A stretch of DNA of 64,000 nucleotides from Rhodoferax sp. (GCA_024236015.1 JACKLK010000013.1:50906-114905); one strand, 5' to 3'. Numbered from the stretch's first letter, positions 27,791-37,379 are shown. Translations and numbers: made by a program. Notes: a model not told the origin generated them from the sequence alone.

Positions 27791-29004
27791 CGTCCCCGCT
27801 GCTGTGTGCCATTCGCACCGTGCTGGCCGCGACGCTGCTGGCGCTGCTCGGTGCCTGCGCCAGTACGCCGGCACCACCTGCGCTGTCCCGGGGCACAGGC
27901 GATCTCGGCCTGGTCGTGGGCCGTGCCGACGGCAGCCTGACCGTCGTCGACACCAGCGCCCGGACGGCATTGGGCACGATCACCGGGCTCGGCGACCTGT
28001 CGCATGCCTCGCTCGTGTACGCACGCGACGGCGCGACCGCGTTCGTGTTCGGCCGCGACGGCGCGCTGACCCGCGTCAACCTGCTGCAGCAGCGCATCGA
28101 GGCACGCATCCAGCAGGCGGGCAACAGCATCGGCGGCGCAATCTCGCAGGACGGCAGCCTGGTCGCCGCGCAAAACTACCAGCCCGGCGGCGTCAAGGTG
28201 TTCGATGCGCGCACGCTGCAGCTGGTCGCCGACATTCCGGCCCGGTACGACGCGCCCGGCGCGGCCGGCAAGACTTCGCGTGTCGTCGGACTGGCCGACC
28301 TGCCGGGCAAGCGCTTCATCTTCTCGCTGTTCGACGCCAACCAGATCTGGATTGCCGACCTGAGCCAGTCCGGCGCGCCGGTGCTGACCAAATTCACGGA
28401 CGTCGGTCGCCAACCCTACGACGCGCTGGTCACGCCCGACGGCCGCCACTACATCGCCGGCCTGTTCGGCGAGGATGGCCTGGCCATGATCGACCTGTGG
28501 GAGGCGCAACCGAAGGTGCGCCGCATCCTGGGCGGCTATGGCCGCGGACAGGAAACCCTGCCGGTGTTCAAGATGCCGCATCTGCGCGGCTGGGCGGTGG
28601 CTGGCCGCCACGCCTACCTGCCGGCCATCGGGCGCCACGAGGTACTGGTGGTGGACACGCAGACCTGGCGGGAAGTCGCCCGTATCCCCGTGGCGGGCCA
28701 GCCGGTGTTCGTGATGGCACAGCCCGACGGGCGCCAGGTGTGGGTCAATTTCGCACTGCCCGACTACCACCGGGTCCAGGTCATCGACACACCGACGCAC
28801 ACCGTCGTCAAGACGCTGGAGCCCGGCGCCGCGGTATTGCACCTGGAGTTCACGCCCCGCGGCGACGCGGTCTGGATCTCGTCGCGCGACGCCAACCGCG
28901 TCTCGGTCATCGACACCCGCAGCTTCGCGACACTGGCACGGCTGGACATGCCGGCACCGAGCGGCATCTTCTTCACCAGCCGCGCAGCCCGGATGGGATT
29001 CTGA
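27787..29004 (+). CDS. nirF: Heme d1 biosynthesis protein NirF
   Basis: 405 residues. A lipoprotein signal is visible (LLALLGAC, Cys near residue 24), followed by a beta-propeller related to the d1 domain of NirS (repeats such as DGATAFVFGRDGALTRVNL and PDGRHYIAGLFGEDGLAMIDLW). NirF is a periplasmic, membrane-anchored heme d1 assembly dehydrogenase. The ATG overlaps the nirC stop; the longer open frame upstream is a shadow across nirC. Confidence 0.88.
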   Translation: MTSPLLCAIRTVLAATLLALLGACASTPAPPALSRGTGDLGLVVGRADGSLTVVDTSARTALGTITGLGDLSHASLVYARDGATAFVFGRDGALTRVNLLQQRIEARIQQAGNSIGGAISQDGSLVAAQNYQPGGVKVFDARTLQLVADIPARYDAPGAAGKTSRVVGLADLPGKRFIFSLFDANQIWIADLSQSGAPVLTKFTDVGRQPYDALVTPDGRHYIAGLFGEDGLAMIDLWEAQPKVRRILGGYGRGQETLPVFKMPHLRGWAVAGRHAYLPAIGRHEVLVVDTQTWREVARIPVAGQPVFVMAQPDGRQVWVNFALPDYHRVQVIDTPTHTVVKTLEPGAAVLHLEFTPRGDAVWISSRDANRVSVIDTRSFATLARLDMPAPSGIFFTSRAARMGF

Positions 29005-30005
29005 TGACCCCCTCGCACGCCGCTGCATCCGTGCCACCCGCCGAACCGGTGCCCCGGCTGCTGAACGCGTGGCAACACGGCTTTCCGCTGGTCGAGCGCC
29101 CCTTCGATGCGCTCGGCCTGCCGTTCGGCCTGAGCGGAGCCCAGGTGCGCGCCACCTTGCGCCAGGCGCTCGCACGTGGCGAGGTCAGCCGCGTCGGCGC
29201 GGTGTTCGGTGTCGGGGCCGGTGGCAACGGCATGTTGTGCGCGATGCAGGTGCCGCCGCACCGGCTCGAATCGGTGGCCGCCCTCGTCAATGCCGAGGCC
29301 GGTGTGAACCACAACTATGCGCGCGAGCACCGGCTCAATCTGTGGTTCGTCGCCACCGCGCCGGACGCGCGCGCGCTGCAGTCCATCGTCGCCCGGATCG
29401 AGCAGGCCACCGCACTGGACGTGCTGCGCCTGCCGATGCGCCGTGCCTACCGCATCGACCTGGGCTTCGACCTGTTCGGCGCCCACGCGCCGCATCGGGC
29501 GGCCGCCAACGATGCGCCACCGGTGCCGCCCCATCTGCACGCCCTGGCCGCCCGGCTCGAAGACGGCCTGCAACTGGTCGCGCGGCCCTACGCCGAACTC
29601 GGCGCCGCGATGGGCATGGACGAACCCGCGGTGCTCGCCTGTCTGCGCCAGTGGTGCGCGCAAGGTACCGTGCGGCGGCTGGGCGTGATCCTGCGCCACC
29701 ATGAATTCGGCGTGACGGCCAATGCGATGACGGTATTCGATCTGCCGGCGGACGCGGTCGATGCGGCAGGTGCCCGGCTGGCCGCCCAGCCCGGCGTGAA
29801 CCTGTGTTACCGGCGCAGCCCTGCGCCGGGCTGGCCCTACACGCTGTACTGCATGGTCCATGGCCGGGAACGCGCCGCGGTACGCGCCGCGGTGGAGGCC
29901 GCTGCGCACGGAGCCGGCCTGTCCGGCGTGCCGCGCGAGCTGCTGTTCAGCAGCCGCCGCTTCAAGCAGACCGGCGGTCGTTATTTCACGCCGACAAGCC
30001 CGTGA
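29004..30005 (+). CDS. nirDL: Siroheme decarboxylase, fused NirD-NirL
   Basis: 333 residues made of two homologous Lrp/AsnC-like halves: residues ~20-155 (NAWQHGFPLVERPFDALGLPFG; NHNYAREHRLNLWFV) and ~175-325 (ARLEDGLQLVARPYAELGAAMG; NLCYRRSPAPGWPYTLYCMVHG). Separate nirD and nirL in Pseudomonas are fused here, as in Paracoccus. With NirG and NirH it decarboxylates siroheme to 12,18-didecarboxysiroheme in heme d1 synthesis. The ATG shares one base with the nirF stop. Confidence 0.87.
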   Translation: MTPSHAAASVPPAEPVPRLLNAWQHGFPLVERPFDALGLPFGLSGAQVRATLRQALARGEVSRVGAVFGVGAGGNGMLCAMQVPPHRLESVAALVNAEAGVNHNYAREHRLNLWFVATAPDARALQSIVARIEQATALDVLRLPMRRAYRIDLGFDLFGAHAPHRAAANDAPPVPPHLHALAARLEDGLQLVARPYAELGAAMGMDEPAVLACLRQWCAQGTVRRLGVILRHHEFGVTANAMTVFDLPADAVDAAGARLAAQPGVNLCYRRSPAPGWPYTLYCMVHGRERAAVRAAVEAAAHGAGLSGVPRELLFSSRRFKQTGGRYFTPTSP

Positions 30006-30066
30006 ACACCGCACCCGCAAGACCCGATCCGGCGCGCGCCCGAACGCGGCGTGCGGAGGCTGCCGC

Positions 30067-30561
30067 ATGAACGCCTTGGCCATGCCCCCGGTGCCACCGA
30101 AGGGCGCCCTGCCCCGCATCGACCCGATCGATGCCATGCTGATCCAGCGCCTGCATGGCGACTTCCCGCTGCAGGAACGCCCCTTCCGCGAGATCGGCTG
30201 CCAGCTCGGCCTGCACGAGGACGACGTGATCGCGCGGCTGCAGCGCATGCTCGACGACGGCCTGCTGACACGTTTCGGGCCGCTGTTCCAGATCGAGCGT
30301 GCCGGCGGCCAGTATGTGCTCGCTGCGATGCAGGTGCCCGAGGAACGTTTCGATGCCGTGGCCGCGCTGGTCAACGCCCACGACGAGGTCGCACACAACT
30401 ACCGGCGCGAGCACGCGTTCAACATGTGGTTCGTGCTGGGTTGCACGTCGAGCGACGCAGCACAGGCGGCCTGCGATCGCATCGCGCACGAGACCGGTCT
30501 GCGCGTCTACGCGTTCCCCAAGGAAAGGGAGTTCTTCGTCGAACTCCGGCTGCCGACCTGA
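30067..30561 (+). CDS. nirG: Siroheme decarboxylase subunit NirG
   Basis: 164 residues with one AsnC/Lrp-like siroheme decarboxylase module: IDPIDAMLIQRLHGDFPLQERPF (residues ~18-40) and VAHNYRREHAFNMWFVLG (~102-120), where the His/Tyr/Arg residues are the conserved ones. GGAGG is 8 bases before the ATG. It follows nirDL after 61 bases and precedes nirH by 4. Confidence 0.83.
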   Translation: MNALAMPPVPPKGALPRIDPIDAMLIQRLHGDFPLQERPFREIGCQLGLHEDDVIARLQRMLDDGLLTRFGPLFQIERAGGQYVLAAMQVPEERFDAVAALVNAHDEVAHNYRREHAFNMWFVLGCTSSDAAQAACDRIAHETGLRVYAFPKEREFFVELRLPT

Positions 30562-30565
30562 CGCC

Positions 30566-31054
30566 ATGCTCAGCGCCTTCGACCGCGAACTGATGCGCGC
30601 CACGCAGGCGGGTCTGCCACTGGTGCCGCGTCCGTACGACGCGCTGGCACAGCAGCTCGGGGTCGACGCCAAGCAGGTGCGCGCGCGGCTGCAGGGCATG
30701 CTGCACGAAGGCCTGATACGGCGCATCGGCGCGGTGCCCAACCACTACCGGCTGGGTTATGCCGCCAATGGCATGACGGTCTGGGACGTCGACGATGACG
30801 TGGTCGACGAGTTCGGAGAAAAGATCGGTGCGCTCGACTTCGTCTCCCATTGCTACCGCCGCCCGCGCGCGCTGCCCGACTGGCCGTACAACCTGTTCGC
30901 GATGGTGCACGGCCACAACCGGCCGGAAGTCGAGCGCCAGGCCTTGCAGATCCATTGCCTGCTCGCACAGGCGTGCCGGGCCCACGAGATCCTTTTCAGC
31001 ACCCGCATCTTGAAGAAGACCGGCCTGCGGCTGCCCGGCACATCCGAGGGCTGA
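30566..31054 (+). CDS. nirH: Siroheme decarboxylase subunit NirH
   Basis: 162 residues, third member of the siroheme decarboxylase set: FDRELMRATQAGLPLVPRPYDALAQQLG (residues 5-32), IRRIGAVPNHYRLGYAANGMTVW (~50-72), and SHCYRRPRALPDWPYNLFAMVHG near residue 94. It works with NirDL and NirG. The stop is 6 bases before nirJ, and the operon order nirF-DL-G-H-J is the usual one. Confidence 0.83.
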   Translation: MLSAFDRELMRATQAGLPLVPRPYDALAQQLGVDAKQVRARLQGMLHEGLIRRIGAVPNHYRLGYAANGMTVWDVDDDVVDEFGEKIGALDFVSHCYRRPRALPDWPYNLFAMVHGHNRPEVERQALQIHCLLAQACRAHEILFSTRILKKTGLRLPGTSEG

Positions 31055-31060
31055 CACACG

Positions 31061-32287
31061 ATGTTCCGAATCTCCCAAACCATGCGCGAACTCGCACAGG
31101 CGCAGCGCGAGGGCACCTATCCGCGCACACGCAGCGGCCAGCCCCCTGGGCCGGTCGTGATCTGGAACCTGATCCGGCGCTGCAACCTAACCTGCAAGCA
31201 TTGTTATGCCTTGTCGGCCGACCACGACTACCCGGGCGAACTCTCGCGCGACGAGGTGTTCACGGTGATGGACGACCTCAAGGCGTTCCGGGTGCCGGTG
31301 CTGATCCTGTCGGGCGGCGAACCGCTGCTGCGCGCCGACATCTTCGACATCGCGGCGCGCGCCAAGGCCATGGGTTTCTATGTCGGCCTGTCGACCAACG
31401 GCACGCTGATCGACGCGCCCATGGCCGACCGGATCACTGCGCAGGGATTCGACTATGTCGGCATCAGCATCGACGGCATGCGCGAGACCCACGACCGCTT
31501 CCGGCGCAAGCAGGGCGCGTTCGATGCCTCGCTGGGCGCGGTGCGCCTGCTGCGCGAACGCGGGGTCAAGGTCGGCCTGCGCTACACGATGACCGACATG
31601 AACGCGGGCGAGTTGCCGGCACTGCTGCAACTGCAGCGCGACGAGGACGTCGACAAGTTCTATTTCTCGCACCTGAACTACGCCGGCCGCGGCAACATCC
31701 ACCGCGCCCGCGACGCGCGCTTCGCTGCCACGCGCGAGGCGCTCGACCTCCTGTTCGACACCGCCTGGCAGGCGGCGCAGCAAGGCCAGGCGCTCGAAAT
31801 CGTCACCGGCAACAACGACGCCGACGCCGTCTACCTGCTGCACTGGGTCGCGCAGCACCTGCCGCAATGGCACGGCGCGCTGCAGGCACGGCTGCGCGCC
31901 TGGGGTGGCAATGCCTCGGGCCTGCACGTGGCCAACATCGACAACCTCGGCCATGTGCATCCCGACACCATGTGGTGGCACCATGACCTGGGCGACGTGC
32001 GCAAGCGCCCGTTCTCGCAGATCTGGCCCGATACGTCGGACCCGCTGATGGCCGGGCTCAAGCGCCAGCCCCGGCCCGTCACCGGCCGCTGCGGTGCCTG
32101 CGCCCATCTCGCCATCTGCGGCGGCAACACCCGGGTGCGCGCGCAGCAGGTCAGCGGCGACCCCTGGGCCGAAGACCCGGGCTGTTACCTGGACGACGAC
32201 GAAATCGGCCTGGCGGACATGCCGGCGGTGTCGGTGCCCACCGCGGCTGGCGGCACGCGCAAACGGTTGGTGATCACGCCATGCTAA
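31061..32287 (+). CDS. nirJ: Heme d1 radical SAM enzyme NirJ
   Basis: 408 residues. The radical SAM cluster is C41-N-L-T-C45-K-H-C48, followed by LSGGEPLLR (~90), and a C-terminal SPASM-like cysteine region (GRCGACAHLAICGGN, ~345) for an auxiliary cluster. NirJ replaces two propionate side chains of didecarboxysiroheme with oxo groups. It overlaps the start of nirN by 7 bases. Confidence 0.92.
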   Translation: MFRISQTMRELAQAQREGTYPRTRSGQPPGPVVIWNLIRRCNLTCKHCYALSADHDYPGELSRDEVFTVMDDLKAFRVPVLILSGGEPLLRADIFDIAARAKAMGFYVGLSTNGTLIDAPMADRITAQGFDYVGISIDGMRETHDRFRRKQGAFDASLGAVRLLRERGVKVGLRYTMTDMNAGELPALLQLQRDEDVDKFYFSHLNYAGRGNIHRARDARFAATREALDLLFDTAWQAAQQGQALEIVTGNNDADAVYLLHWVAQHLPQWHGALQARLRAWGGNASGLHVANIDNLGHVHPDTMWWHHDLGDVRKRPFSQIWPDTSDPLMAGLKRQPRPVTGRCGACAHLAICGGNTRVRAQQVSGDPWAEDPGCYLDDDEIGLADMPAVSVPTAAGGTRKRLVITPC

Positions 32288-33867
32288 GCCTGTGCACACG
32301 GAACGGGCTGCGCCGCGCCGTTGCGAGCGTGTTGCTGCTGGCCGCCCCCGTGCTGCAGGCCCAGGCACCGGCCGACGGCGCCACGCTGTACCGCGAGCAC
32401 TGCGCCGCCTGCCATGGCGCGCAGCGCCTCGGCGGCATGGGGCCGGCGCTGCTGCCCGAGAGCCTGTCGCGGCTGCGCAAGGCCGAAATGCTGCAGGTGT
32501 TGAACCAGGGCCGGCCCGCCACCCAGATGCCGGGTTTCGGTGACACCCTGGGCAAGGAACAGCTGGCCGCGCTGGCGCAGTGGATCACGACGCCCGTGGT
32601 GCCGGCGCCGCAATGGCTGGAGGCCGACATCCGGGCCTCGCGCGAGGAGAATCCGCGCGCCAGGGATCTCCCGAACAAGCCAGTCTGGTCGGCCGACCCG
32701 ATGAACCTGTTTCTCGTCGTGGAGGCGGGCGACCACCATGTCTCGCTGGTCGACGGCGACCGCTTCGAGCCCATCCACCGCTTCCCGTCACGGTTCGCGT
32801 TGCACGGCGGGCCGAAATTCACGCCCGACGGCCGTTTCGTCTTCTTCGGCTCGCGCGACGGCTGGATCACCAAATACGACCTGTGGAACCTGACCGTGGT
32901 GGCCGAGGTGCGGGCCGGCCTGAACATGCGCAATGTCGCCGTGAGCGGCGACGGGAAGTGGGTGATGGCGGCCAACTACCTCCCCCACACGGTGGTGCTG
33001 TTCGACGCCGACCTGCAGCTGCGACGCATCTACGCTGGCGCGGATGCCGACGGCAAGACCACGTCACGCGTGTCGGCCGTCTACGACGCCGCCCCGCGCA
33101 ACAGCTTCATCGTCGCGATGAAGGACATCCCCGAATTGTGGGAGATCTCCTACGACCCCCAGGCACCGGACATCTACGACGGGCTGGTGCACGACTACCG
33201 CATGCGCGAAGGCGTCGCCAAGCCCGGCTTTCTCGGCATCAAGCGCACCCGGCTGGCCGAGCCGCTGGACGACTTCTTCTTCGACCAGGCCTATGCGCAT
33301 GCGCTGGGCGCGACACGCCCCAAGGCCGATGGCACGCCCAGCGGGCAGGTCGTCAACCTGGACGTGCGCCGCAGCATTGCCGCTCTGCCGATCAAGGGCA
33401 TGCCCCACCTGGGCTCGGGCATCACCTTCGCGTGGAACGGCAGCACGGTGCTGGCCAGTCCGAACCTGACGGACGGCTCGATCACCGTCATCGACATGAA
33501 GGACTGGAGCCTGGTCAGGACCATCCCCACGCCCGGCCCCGGCTTCTTCATGCGCAGCCACGAGAACACACCGTTCGCGTGGACCGACTCGATGATGAGC
33601 CCCCAGGCCAAGGACACGCTGACCATCATCGACAAGCGGACACTGGAGCCGGTGGCCCAGGTGCGTGAACCCGGCAAGACGCTGGCCCATATCGAGTTCA
33701 CGCGCGACGGCCGCCATGCACTGGCCAGCCTGTGGGAGATGGACGGCGCATTGATCGTCTACGACGCCAGGACCTTCAAGGAAGTGCGCCGCCTGCCGAT
33801 GCGCAAGCCGGTCGGCAAATACAACGTCTGGAACAAGATCTCGCGCAGCGAAGGCACTTCGCACTAG
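32281..33867 (+). CDS. nirN: Cytochrome c / d1-propeller protein NirN
   Basis: 528 residues: signal peptide (1-28), cytochrome c domain with C41-A-A-C44-H45, and a NirS-like d1 propeller ending KPVGKYNVWNKISRSEGTSH. NirN completes heme d1 by introducing the acrylate double bond and delivers it to NirS. Compared with NirS in this window the propeller is shorter and divergent, as expected. It is the last nir gene; 185 noncoding bases follow before the DUF2249 gene. Confidence 0.87.
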   Translation: MLSLCTRNGLRRAVASVLLLAAPVLQAQAPADGATLYREHCAACHGAQRLGGMGPALLPESLSRLRKAEMLQVLNQGRPATQMPGFGDTLGKEQLAALAQWITTPVVPAPQWLEADIRASREENPRARDLPNKPVWSADPMNLFLVVEAGDHHVSLVDGDRFEPIHRFPSRFALHGGPKFTPDGRFVFFGSRDGWITKYDLWNLTVVAEVRAGLNMRNVAVSGDGKWVMAANYLPHTVVLFDADLQLRRIYAGADADGKTTSRVSAVYDAAPRNSFIVAMKDIPELWEISYDPQAPDIYDGLVHDYRMREGVAKPGFLGIKRTRLAEPLDDFFFDQAYAHALGATRPKADGTPSGQVVNLDVRRSIAALPIKGMPHLGSGITFAWNGSTVLASPNLTDGSITVIDMKDWSLVRTIPTPGPGFFMRSHENTPFAWTDSMMSPQAKDTLTIIDKRTLEPVAQVREPGKTLAHIEFTRDGRHALASLWEMDGALIVYDARTFKEVRRLPMRKPVGKYNVWNKISRSEGTSH

Positions 33868-34052
33868 CGGCCGGCGCTGAGGGATTCGGGCGCCCAATAT
33901 CCCTTTGGCACCACGGCCATTGCTGGTCAAGCACCTGCCATGGCTTTAACATTCATGACGTTTGCATCTTAAACCGGGCGCCGACATCGCGATGCGAGGG
34001 TGGCCGGTGCCCGGATGCGAGCGGATTCCCTCCACTCCCACCGCAGTCCACC

Positions 34053-34319
34053 ATGGCACAACCCCATCTGCACCTCTCGCCCGAGGCCATCTACCCGTTC
34101 GACGCACGCGGCGTCGCCAAGCGATTCCGCCACGCCGCGATCTTCGGTGCCCTGGACGCGTTGCGACCCGGCGAGACCATGCGTTTCGTCAACGACCACG
34201 ACCCGCTCCCGCTGCTCGACCAGCTGCAGGCACGTTACGGCAATGCGGTAGACATCACCTACCGTCAGCGCGAACCCGGGGCGATCGTCATCGACTTCGT
34301 CGTGACCGGACAGGACTGA
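34053..34319 (+). CDS. DUF2249-domain protein (second copy)
   Basis: 88 residues: YPFDARGVAKRFRHAAIFGALDALRPGETMRFVNDHDPLPLLDQL contains the DARG and NDHDP motifs typical of DUF2249 proteins, which are recurrent in nitrite and NO gene clusters. The copy at 19358 has the related DVRG and HHDRDP. It lies between nirN and ccoG, 12 bases from the latter. Function unknown; the conserved His and Asp could bind a metal. Confidence 0.7.
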   Translation: MAQPHLHLSPEAIYPFDARGVAKRFRHAAIFGALDALRPGETMRFVNDHDPLPLLDQLQARYGNAVDITYRQREPGAIVIDFVVTGQD

Positions 34320-34331
34320 TCCGCCCGCCCC

Positions 34332-35774
34332 GTGAGCAAGGGCGCCGCCCCACGCGTGATCCCCATCCAGCAGGCGCAGGACGGGGCGGACGGCCTGTTC
34401 TCGGCCTACGAAAAGCAGGTCAGGATCTATCCGCGCGCGGTCCACGGCTGGTTTGCCAACTGGCGCTGGATCATGGTGGCACTGACGCAGGCTGTCTTCT
34501 ACGGCCTGCCCTGGCTGCAGTGGAACGGACGACAGGCGGTGTTGTTCGACCTGTCCGAGCGCCGCTTCTTCGTGTTCGGCCTGGTGCTGCATCCACAGGA
34601 CTTCATCTACCTGGCAGCCCTGCTGGTCATCAGCGCGCTGGCGCTCTTCTTCTTCACAGCCGTGGCCGGTCGCCTGTGGTGTGGTTATGCCTGCCCGCAG
34701 ACCGTCTACACCGAGATCTTCCTGTGGATCGAGCGGCGCATCGAAGGCGATCGCAGCGCGCGCATGCGGCTGGACGCCGCACCCTGGGGCATGGAGAAGC
34801 TGCTGCGCAAGGGCGGCAAGCAGTTCGCCTGGCTGTCGGTGGGCCTGTTCACCGGTTTCAGTTTCGTCGGTTACTTCACGCCCATCCAGACGCTGGCGGT
34901 GCAGGCCGCGTCGCTGTCGTTCTCGCCCTGGGAATGGTTCTGGGTCCTGTTCTACGGCCTTGCCACCTACGGCAATGCCGGCTACCTGCGCGAGCAGGTG
35001 TGCAAGTACATGTGCCCGTATGCGCGTTTCCAGAGTGCGCTGATCGACATGGACTCGCTCGTCATCGCCTACGACACGCAGCGTGGCGAGTCGCGCGGTT
35101 CGCGGCCGCGCAAGGCCGATCCGCGCTCCATGGGCCTGGGCGACTGCATCGACTGCACCCTGTGTGTGCAGGTGTGCCCGACCGGCATCGATATCCGCAA
35201 CGGGCTGCAGAACGAATGCATCGCCTGCGCCGCCTGCATCGACGTGTGCGACGACGTGATGGGCAAGATGGGTTATGCGCCTGGACTGATCCGCTACTCG
35301 TCGGGCAATGCCATCGCGCAATCCTGGTCGCCCCGGCAGATGCTCGCGCGCGTGTGGCGCCCACGCGTGCTGATCTACGGCAGCCTGCTGCTGGCGGCCA
35401 GCCTGGCCTTTGTCATCAGCCTGTCGATGCGTTCCGGTTTCGGCGTCGACATCATCCGCGACCGCGGCGCGCTGGCGCGCGAGACCGGCAAGGGCCGGAT
35501 CGAGAACGTCTACCGGCTGCAGATCCGCAACAGCACCGAGCAGGCGCAGCGGTTCAGCGTGCAGGTCTCCGGCCTGCCCGGCCTGCAACTGGCGACGCCG
35601 GCGCAACTCGAGGTGCCGGCCATCGGCATTGCATCCATGCCGGTGCGGCTGACGCTGGCCCAGGAACAGGCCGAGGCGCTTCGCGGGCATGCCAATCCGA
35701 TCCGGTTCATGATCACCCGTGACGGCGACCTGCGCAGCAGCTCCGAGCCGTCGACCTTTTTCGTGCCGCGTTGA
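34332..35774 (+). CDS. ccoG: CcoG/FixG/RdxA-type Fe-S membrane protein
   Basis: 480 residues. About five membrane helices, the WCGYACPQTVYTEIFLWIERRIEGDR motif near residue 115, two ferredoxin clusters (CIDCTLCVQVCP and CIACAACIDVC, residues ~270-305), and a C-terminal periplasmic immunoglobulin-like domain. CcoG reduces Cu(II) for insertion into cbb3 oxidases. No ccoNOP genes are in this window, so here it may serve the copper sites of the heme-copper proteins at 44160-51738. GTG start, with the short gap to DUF2249 suggesting co-transcription. Confidence 0.88.
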   Translation: MSKGAAPRVIPIQQAQDGADGLFSAYEKQVRIYPRAVHGWFANWRWIMVALTQAVFYGLPWLQWNGRQAVLFDLSERRFFVFGLVLHPQDFIYLAALLVISALALFFFTAVAGRLWCGYACPQTVYTEIFLWIERRIEGDRSARMRLDAAPWGMEKLLRKGGKQFAWLSVGLFTGFSFVGYFTPIQTLAVQAASLSFSPWEWFWVLFYGLATYGNAGYLREQVCKYMCPYARFQSALIDMDSLVIAYDTQRGESRGSRPRKADPRSMGLGDCIDCTLCVQVCPTGIDIRNGLQNECIACAACIDVCDDVMGKMGYAPGLIRYSSGNAIAQSWSPRQMLARVWRPRVLIYGSLLLAASLAFVISLSMRSGFGVDIIRDRGALARETGKGRIENVYRLQIRNSTEQAQRFSVQVSGLPGLQLATPAQLEVPAIGIASMPVRLTLAQEQAEALRGHANPIRFMITRDGDLRSSSEPSTFFVPR

Positions 35775-35776
35775 GC

Positions 35777-35793
35777 GCCGGCTTCGGGCCGGC
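35777..35793. terminator. Hairpin at the ccoG/ubiD convergence
   Basis: GCCGGC-TTCGG-GCCGGC forms a perfect 6-bp stem 3 bases after the ccoG stop, in the 64-base gap between convergent genes. No T-run follows. A bidirectional terminator is plausible. Confidence 0.45.
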
Positions 35794-35838
35794 CGGACCG
35801 CGCAGGCAGGCGTTCCGGCGTGGCAGCGACGTCCCGGC

Positions 35839-37320
35839 CTACAACGCCAGCGCCTGGAACATCTTGTCGACCCGGGCCGCCACGGCCTGGTCCATCGTGA
35901 TCGCACGGCCCCACTCACGCGCCGTCTCGCCCGGCCACTTGTTGGTGGCGTCCAGCCCCATCTTGCTGCCCAGACCACTGACCGGGGACGCGAAATCGAG
36001 GTAGTCGATCGGCGTGTGCTCCACCAGCAGCGTGTCGCGCGCCGGGTCGGAGCGCGTCGTCAATGCCCACACCACCTCGCGCCAATCCCGGATGTCCACA
36101 TCCTCGTCGACGACGATGATGAACTTGGTGTACATGAACTGGCGCAGATGGCTCCACACACCCATCATGATGCGCCGTGCATGGCCCGGATAGGCCTTGC
36201 GGATCTGCACCACCGCCATGCGGTAGCTGCAGCCCTCGGCCGGCAGATGGAAGTCGGTGACCTCGGGGAACTGCCGCTGCAGCAGCGGAATGAACAAGGT
36301 GTTGAGCACCGCGCCCAGCACCGCCGGTTCGTCGGGCGGCTTGCCGGTATAGGTGGAGTGGAAGATCGGTTGTTCGCGCATCGTGATGCGATCGACCGTG
36401 AACACCGGGAACTCGGCCTGCTCGTTGTAATAACCGGTATGGTCGCCGAACGGGCCTTCCAGCGCGTGCCGGTAGCCGCTGGCGTGGGATGCGTCGGGCC
36501 CGATATGGCCCTCGAGCACGATCTCGGCGTGGGCAGGTACCTGCAGCGTGCTGCCCAGCGCCTGCACCACCTCGGTGCGCGTGCCGCGCAACAGGCCGGC
36601 GAACTGGTACTCCGACAGGCTGTCGGGCACGGGTGTGACCGCACCCAGCATGGTCGCCGGATCGGCACCGATGGCCACCGCCAACGGAAACGGCTGGCCG
36701 GGATGCGCCGCGCAGTGGTCGCGGAAGTCGAGCGCGCCGCCACGGTGGGGCAACCAGCGCATGACCAGTTCGTTGCGCGACAACACCTGCTGGCGGTAGA
36801 TGCCCAGGTTCTGCCGCCGCTGGCGCGGGCCGCGCGTGATCACCAGCCCCCAGGTGAGCAACGGCGCCACGTCCAGCGGCCAGCAGTGCTGCACCGGCAA
36901 CCGTGCAAGGTCGACATCCGGCCCCTCCCAGACCTGCTGCTGGCACGGCGCGCTGCGCACTGCGCGCGGCGCCATCTGCCACAGCGTCTTGAGCATCCCG
37001 CCCATACCCACCATGTCCTTGAAGCCGCCGGGTGCCTGCGGCTCCTTGAGTGCAGCGAGCATCTCGCCCAAGGCGCGCAGGCCGCCGGCTTCGCGCAGGC
37101 CCATGGCCCGCATGACCCGCGCGGGCGTGCCGAACAGATTGCCCAGCACCGGCATGCCGTGCCCGCTCGGCTGTTCGAACAGCAGCGCCGGGCCTGCCTT
37201 GCGCAGCACCCGGTCGCACAGAGCAGTCATCTCCAGATGCGGCGACACCGGTGTGGCGATGCGGCGCAGCTCGCCATCCTGCTCCAGTTGGTCCAGGAAC
37301 TCGCGCAGGTCGCGGTACAC
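35839..37320 (-). CDS. ubiD: 3-octaprenyl-4-hydroxybenzoate decarboxylase UbiD
   Basis: About 493 residues, close to the 497 of E. coli UbiD. The N-terminus YRDLREFLDQLEQDGELRRI, the core NLGIYRQQVLSRNELVMRWLPHRGGALD (prenyl-FMN/metal site, containing the conserved R/E/H residues) and EGPFGDHTGYYN near residue 270 are clear. It uses prenylated FMN to decarboxylate the ubiquinone ring precursor. The GTG at 37320 was chosen because the longer frame upstream lacks family similarity. It heads away from a minus-strand block with ubiT, ubiV and ubiU, so this is an anaerobic ubiquinone group. A UbiD-like aromatic carboxylase is possible but less likely. Confidence 0.85.
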   Translation of the reverse strand: MYRDLREFLDQLEQDGELRRIATPVSPHLEMTALCDRVLRKAGPALLFEQPSGHGMPVLGNLFGTPARVMRAMGLREAGGLRALGEMLAALKEPQAPGGFKDMVGMGGMLKTLWQMAPRAVRSAPCQQQVWEGPDVDLARLPVQHCWPLDVAPLLTWGLVITRGPRQRRQNLGIYRQQVLSRNELVMRWLPHRGGALDFRDHCAAHPGQPFPLAVAIGADPATMLGAVTPVPDSLSEYQFAGLLRGTRTEVVQALGSTLQVPAHAEIVLEGHIGPDASHASGYRHALEGPFGDHTGYYNEQAEFPVFTVDRITMREQPIFHSTYTGKPPDEPAVLGAVLNTLFIPLLQRQFPEVTDFHLPAEGCSYRMAVVQIRKAYPGHARRIMMGVWSHLRQFMYTKFIIVVDEDVDIRDWREVVWALTTRSDPARDTLLVEHTPIDYLDFASPVSGLGSKMGLDATNKWPGETAREWGRAITMDQAVAARVDKMFQALAL

Positions 37321-37379
37321 GATCAGGCCGGGACGGGTGGGCGTTGCGCCGGCACCGAAGCAGCCGCTGGCGCGCGCAT

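Noticed and set aside
33868..34052. Search for an FNR box before the DUF2249-ccoG pair
   Set aside because: TTGCTGGTCAA near 33919 has the wrong spacing (five bases, not eight, between TTG and CAA); the genes are probably read through from nirN or have another promoter.
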